Positions 6,825 through 8,496 of a stretch of DNA of 8,496 nt are shown here, in pieces (within the stretch, counting starts at the first letter, position 1; each line of letters starts with the position of its first letter). The stretch covers positions 1 through 8,496 of the forward strand of contig JADFNR010000139.1 in the NCBI GenBank assembly GCA_022563275.1, written 5' to 3'. The notes beneath the pieces were generated by a model. It did not search any database, was not told the DNA's origin, and was given only the letters and a program-made list of their open reading frames with translations. Origin of the DNA: Chloroflexota bacterium (GTDB lineage Bacteria; Chloroflexota; Dehalococcoidia; UBA3495). The translations under genes and the position numbers were made by a program.

Positions 6825-7213
6825 GCGGGAGGTATGGAAACGAACCTGCGCTCCCGATCAGCTGCAAATGCCAAACATGCCCGGATATCCTCTCGCGTAA
6901 GGTCAGGGAAATCCTTGAGAATCTGCTCTTCTGACATGTCAGATGCTAGATACTCAAGGACATCATAAACGGTAATCCGCATGCCCCTGATGCAGGGTTT
7001 CCCCCCCCGCTGACCAGGATCAATTGTAATCAGGCGTTCATAATCCATGGTAAAAGCGTATGGCAACGCATATCCCGTGTCAATGCCGCGGATTGACTCG
7101 AAAAACCTGTCTGCAAGCAGAACATTGGTCATGCCCCTAGCGGCAAGGTTATAGGAGAGGGAACAGCCCATCACCCCGCCGCCGATGATGATTGTCTCCG
7201 CGGTGGTGGTCAT
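6821..7213 (-). CDS. DUF433-type antitoxin ORF fused in frame to a DAO N-terminal fragment
   Basis: The 130-residue frame has two unrelated parts. Residues 1-37 copy the start of the DAO enzyme (MTTTAETIIIGGGVMGCS...), the beta-alpha-beta start of an FAD fold. Residues 56-130 form a complete DUF433 antitoxin: MDYERLITIDP, then GGKPCIRGMRITVYDVLEYL, SEEQILKDFPDLT and EDIRACLAFAAD, a compact helix-turn-helix-like domain found beside DUF5615 toxins. DUF433 proteins normally begin just where Met56 lies (codon at 7048-7046), so the native antitoxin start is probably 7048, giving 75 residues. Neither start has a Shine-Dalgarno. A TTGACA element ideally placed for a leaderless start at 7048 is listed separately. 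The toxin follows with an ATGA overlap. An eight-G tract (7008-7001) encodes the conserved GGKP loop. The domain call is firm; whether the fusion is made is open. Confidence 0.83.
   Translation of the reverse strand: MTTTAETIIIGGGVMGCSLSYNLAARGMTNVLLADRFFESIRGIDTGYALPYAFTMDYERLITIDPGQRGGKPCIRGMRITVYDVLEYLASDMSEEQILKDFPDLTREDIRACLAFAADRERRFVSIPPA
7055..7083 (-). promoter_or_regulatory. Possible promoter for the antitoxin, leaderless start
   Basis: On the minus strand a consensus TTGACA (7083-7078) is followed after 17 nt by TACGCT (7060-7055), which matches only three of six -10 positions. The antitoxin Met56 ATG begins 6 nt further on, where transcription would start, giving a leaderless mRNA. 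This fits the missing ribosome-binding site. It lies in coding sequence, so chance is possible. Confidence 0.35.
7103..7213 (-). pseudogene. Remnant of a second DAO oxidoreductase gene (first ~37 codons)
   Basis: The translation MTTTAETIIIGGGVMGCSLS...NVLLADRF matches residues 1-36 of the full DAO enzyme at 5199-6392, with the FAD-binding GGGVMG retained. It then runs into unrelated sequence and the DUF433 domain. No later DAO motif (second FAD segment, GFSGHGFK) occurs between here and the intact copy. It is best read as the stump of a paralogue whose remaining part was deleted or displaced when the toxin-antitoxin pair arrived. The codon 29-36 differences from the intact gene suggest a diverged paralogue, while the 50-bp identity suggests recent recombination. 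Confidence 0.7.
7128..7213 (-). repeat. Direct repeat copy 2: 5' end of the DAO fragment
   Basis: This is the partner of 6307-6392, and the two start codons are 821 bp apart. The stretch 7213-7164 is identical to 6392-6343. Recombination between the copies would remove the toxin gene and the antitoxin and leave a single DAO gene in frame. Confidence 0.9.
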
Positions 7214-7268
7214 TGTGGTTATCGTTCTAATGGAAGTTTTCCGAGATTACAGGCTAAAACGAATTGGA
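7214..7268. other. 55-bp spacer between the broken TPR gene and the fused antitoxin ORF
   Basis: No ribosome-binding site is visible before the start at 7213, and no clear hairpin or promoter pair is seen. It does not resemble the sequence before the intact DAO start at 6392. Confidence 0.5.
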
Positions 7269-7826
7269 CTAAGGCTGGTCAAGTATCTCGCTGATCTTGT
7301 CTTCGAGAGGCCCCCGGTCTAGCCCTAATGCCACCGCGATTTCCACGTCCTGACGGGTCTCTGCATCCAATCCGAGGTATGCATAAGTCAATGCCCGGTT
7401 GGCATAGGTCAACGGGTCATTCGGATTTAATTGGATGGAGGTGTCCAAGTCCTGGATGGCCCGCCGGTGTTCTCCAAGTTCCCGGTAATTGGAGCCCCGG
7501 TTGGCGTACGCGGCGGCTTCTTTGGGGTCCAGGCGGATCGCCTCGTCGTAGTCCTGAATGGCACGTTTGTACTCGCCCAGGTTATTGTAACTATTACCTC
7601 GGTTGATGTAGGCATCGACATCGGACGGGGCTAAACGGATCGCATCGTCGTAGTCCCGGATGGCACGTTTGGGCTCGCCCAGGTCGTTGTAGCTATTACC
7701 TCGGTTGATGTAGGCATCGACATCGGACGGGTCCAGGCGGGGTTGCCTCGTCGTAGTCCCGGATGGCACGTTTGGGCTCGCCCAGGTCGTTGTAGCTATT
7801 GCCTCGGTTGATGTAAGCATCGACAT
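7269..7826 (-). CDS. Downstream part of the split TPR protein
   Basis: This frame opens at an ATG at 7826 but reads real TPR sequence only from about residue 31 (LDPSDVDAYINRG). The first 30 residues (MSMLTSTEAIATTTW...) are the wrong frame of the repeat unit. It then holds four TPR units (three of them closing as full 34-residue units) and the C-terminal cap ending in LEDKISEILDQP. There is no signal peptide or ribosome-binding site of its own, so it is probably not a separate gene but the 3' part of the gene starting at 8316. Confidence 0.5.
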   Translation of the reverse strand: MSMLTSTEAIATTTWASPNVPSGTTTRQPRLDPSDVDAYINRGNSYNDLGEPKRAIRDYDDAIRLAPSDVDAYINRGNSYNNLGEYKRAIQDYDEAIRLDPKEAAAYANRGSNYRELGEHRRAIQDLDTSIQLNPNDPLTYANRALTYAYLGLDAETRQDVEIAVALGLDRGPLEDKISEILDQP

Positions 7827-8241
7827 CGGATGGGTCTAGGCGGATGGCCTCATCGAAGTCCTGAATGGCCAGTTGTTGCTGGCCTAATTCTCTGTTCTCG
7901 ACGCCTCGGTTGTAGTAGGCCTCGGCCTGGGATGGGTCTAGGCGTATGGCCTTGTTGAAGTCCTGGATGGATCGTCGATGCTGGCCAAGGAAACTGTAGC
8001 TGGTACCCCGCATCTGGTAGGCCTCGGCCTGGGACGAGTCCAGGCGGATAGCCTCATCGAAGTCCTGGATAGCCAGTTGGTGTCGGCCTGGAACACTGTA
8101 AGCGGCACCCCTGGCAAGGTAGGCCTCGGTATCGGTTGGGTCTAAGCGGATGGTCTCGTTTGCTTGGGTAATCGCATCTCTGTACTCACTATCCTCGTTT
8201 ATTTCGGTGCCTGAGTTGAATTGGGTCTCGGCCTCACTCGG
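7425..8241 (-). repeat. 102-bp tandem repeat array encoding TPR units
   Basis: Unit boundaries, taken at the codons for R-L-D-P, fall at 7425, 7527, 7629, 7731, 7834, 7936, 8038 and 8140. All steps are 102 bp except 7731 to 7834, which is 103. Two neighbouring units share a 53-nt identical block (7645-7697 and 7748-7800), so at least those arose by recent duplication or are homogenised by gene conversion. A third unit (7527-7628) is close to them. Confidence 0.85.
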
Positions 8242-8316
8242 TCCCGAGCATGCGAGGAGCATCGCCAGCACGAAGAGGAAAATCCCTAGAAGTGCGCTCG
8301 ATCTTTTTGAAAGCAT
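7696..8316 (-). CDS. Upstream part of the split TPR lipoprotein (206 residues)
   Basis: As the sequence stands, translation from 8316 gives the lipoprotein signal (Cys23), about five TPR units up to IRDYDEA, and then an out-of-frame tail TPPGPVRCRCLHQPR before a TAA at 7698-7696. The product could still be exported and lipidated, but it would lack four repeats and the conserved C-terminal cap. The tail has no TPR character, which marks the frameshift point. Confidence 0.65.
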   Translation of the reverse strand: MLSKRSSALLGIFLFVLAMLLACSGPSEAETQFNSGTEINEDSEYRDAITQANETIRLDPTDTEAYLARGAAYSVPGRHQLAIQDFDEAIRLDSSQAEAYQMRGTSYSFLGQHRRSIQDFNKAIRLDPSQAEAYYNRGVENRELGQQQLAIQDFDEAIRLDPSDVDAYINRGNSYNDLGEPKRAIRDYDEATPPGPVRCRCLHQPR

Positions 8317-8450
8317 CGCTAATCCACCCCTTAACGCCGTGGGAAATGCACTCGGATGAATTGGAGCCGCTTGCCCGCGCCCGCAACGGGTATATAATGG
8401 GGCGCACAATCTGAGCCTGATACAAAAAAGCGGTAGAACGGAGGGACAGC
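8317..8450. promoter_or_regulatory. Divergent intergenic region between TPR lipoprotein and MmgE/PrpD genes
   Basis: These 134 bp separate two outward-facing genes and must hold both promoters. The plus-strand promoter is clear and is listed separately. For the minus strand the same TATATA core could serve as a -10, but I found no -35 at normal spacing. A shared or overlapping control element is possible. Confidence 0.5.
8371..8398 (+). promoter_or_regulatory. Sigma-70-type promoter for the MmgE/PrpD gene
   Basis: TTGCCC (8371-8376, four of six to consensus) and a perfect TATAAT (8393-8398) are separated by 16 nt. This predicts a start near 8405 and a leader of about 45 nt. A strong Shine-Dalgarno, GGAGGG (8440-8445), lies 5 nt before the ATG at 8451. 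Confidence 0.65.
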
Positions 8451-8496
8451 ATGGGCGCAACCGAGACCATCGCCAAGTGGATCGTCGACACCAACT
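8451..8496 (+). CDS. MmgE/PrpD-family protein, N-terminal 15 codons, cut by window edge
   Basis: The visible peptide MGATETIAKWIVDTN matches the usual start of MmgE/PrpD family proteins (2-methylcitrate dehydratase and related enzymes), which open with a short A-x-E-x-I-A-x-W/F-I-V-D-T helix. Promoter and ribosome-binding site are both well placed, so the gene start is convincing. The family call rests on 15 residues, and the exact reaction cannot be inferred. It is the only gene on the plus strand here. Confidence 0.6.
   Translation, partial: MGATETIAKWIVDTN

Larger units (their letters stand above)
7269..8316 (-). pseudogene. TPR-repeat lipoprotein gene, nine repeats, split by a +1 frameshift
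   Basis: Read across one extra base near 7739-7742, the gene would encode about 348 residues: a lipoprotein signal, nine 34-residue TPR units and the shared C-terminal cap DVEIAVALGLDR. The start is the ATG at 8316, with GGGGTGG (8330-8324) 7 nt upstream. It begins MLSKRSSALLGIFLFVLA and has a lipobox LLAC with Cys23. Longer upstream readings lack a signal peptide at their start. The 102-bp unit spacing is exact through the array except for one unit of 103 bp (7731-7833), where a GGGG run replaces the GGA of the neighbours. The insertion ends the frame at 7696. It may be a real inactivation, an assembly error in a repetitive region, or an on/off state. The gene is the first minus-strand gene after the divergent promoter region. 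Confidence 0.8.

Noticed and set aside
7731..7833. Programmed ribosomal frameshifting in the TPR gene
   Set aside because: On the minus strand the site has only a short C-run, with no typical slippery heptamer or stop-coupled signal. Simple mutation or a sequence error explains it better.
7425..8241. Regular repeats considered as a CRISPR array
   Set aside because: The period is 102 bp with no short constant repeat and variable spacers. The repeats translate into TPR units in one frame.
8317..8460. Extension of the TPR lipoprotein start to 8460
   Set aside because: The added 48 residues are rich in Cys, Pro and Arg and lie over the divergent promoter. The ATG at 8316 has a good ribosome-binding site and starts a standard lipoprotein signal.
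8234..8494. Minus-strand 86-codon frame crossing the divergent promoter
   Set aside because: It overlaps a strong plus-strand promoter, ribosome-binding site and gene start as well as the TPR signal peptide. No domain is visible.

Overview
The window looks like a moderately GC-rich bacterial chromosome segment in which every gene except the last is on the minus strand. The gene mix is an M20-family amidohydrolase, a CoxG-like SRPBCC protein, FAD-dependent DAO-family oxidoreductases, a MmgE/PrpD start, and several TPR proteins with lipoprotein signals. This resembles free-living Chloroflexota such as SAR202/Dehalococcoidia-like lineages. That is an inference from gene content and style only, since no marker gene is present.

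Layout in minus-strand transcription order, right to left. A divergent promoter region (8317-8450) separates a plus-strand MmgE/PrpD-type gene (only its first 15 codons are in the window) from a TPR lipoprotein gene (8316-7269). That TPR gene has a perfect 102-bp repeat period broken by one inserted base, so it is split into two frames. Next is a short operon: a DUF433-type antitoxin whose reading frame is fused in frame to the first ~37 codons of a DAO gene (7213-6821), and a DUF5615/PIN-like toxin (6824-6492) joined to it by an ATGA overlap. A full-length DAO gene (6392-5199) follows. Its first 50 bp are identical to the start of the fusion ORF. The DAO gene overlaps a 12-repeat TPR lipoprotein gene (5212-3791) by 14 bp. 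Two smaller TPR genes follow (3697-3293 and 3273-2536).

Further along are an M20 hydrolase of the N-carbamoyl-amino-acid hydrolase/allantoate amidohydrolase group (2449-1208) and the CoxG-like gene (1169-735), 38 bp apart and probably co-transcribed. After a 352-bp gap with two inverted repeats comes the start of a P-loop ATPase of the AAA_16/LuxR-MalT kind (382 to beyond the window edge).

Two themes stand out. First, four paralogous TPR genes share a C-terminal signature (D-x3-AV-x-LG-x-DR) but differ in export signal: two have a lipobox, two have only a hydrophobic N-terminus. Second, the toxin-antitoxin pair is more AT-rich than its surroundings and sits between a DAO 5' fragment and an intact DAO gene. 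This suggests insertion into, or recombination at, a duplicated oxidoreductase locus. The pair also carries a G8 tract in the antitoxin and an 11-bp perfect inverted repeat in the first codons of the toxin.
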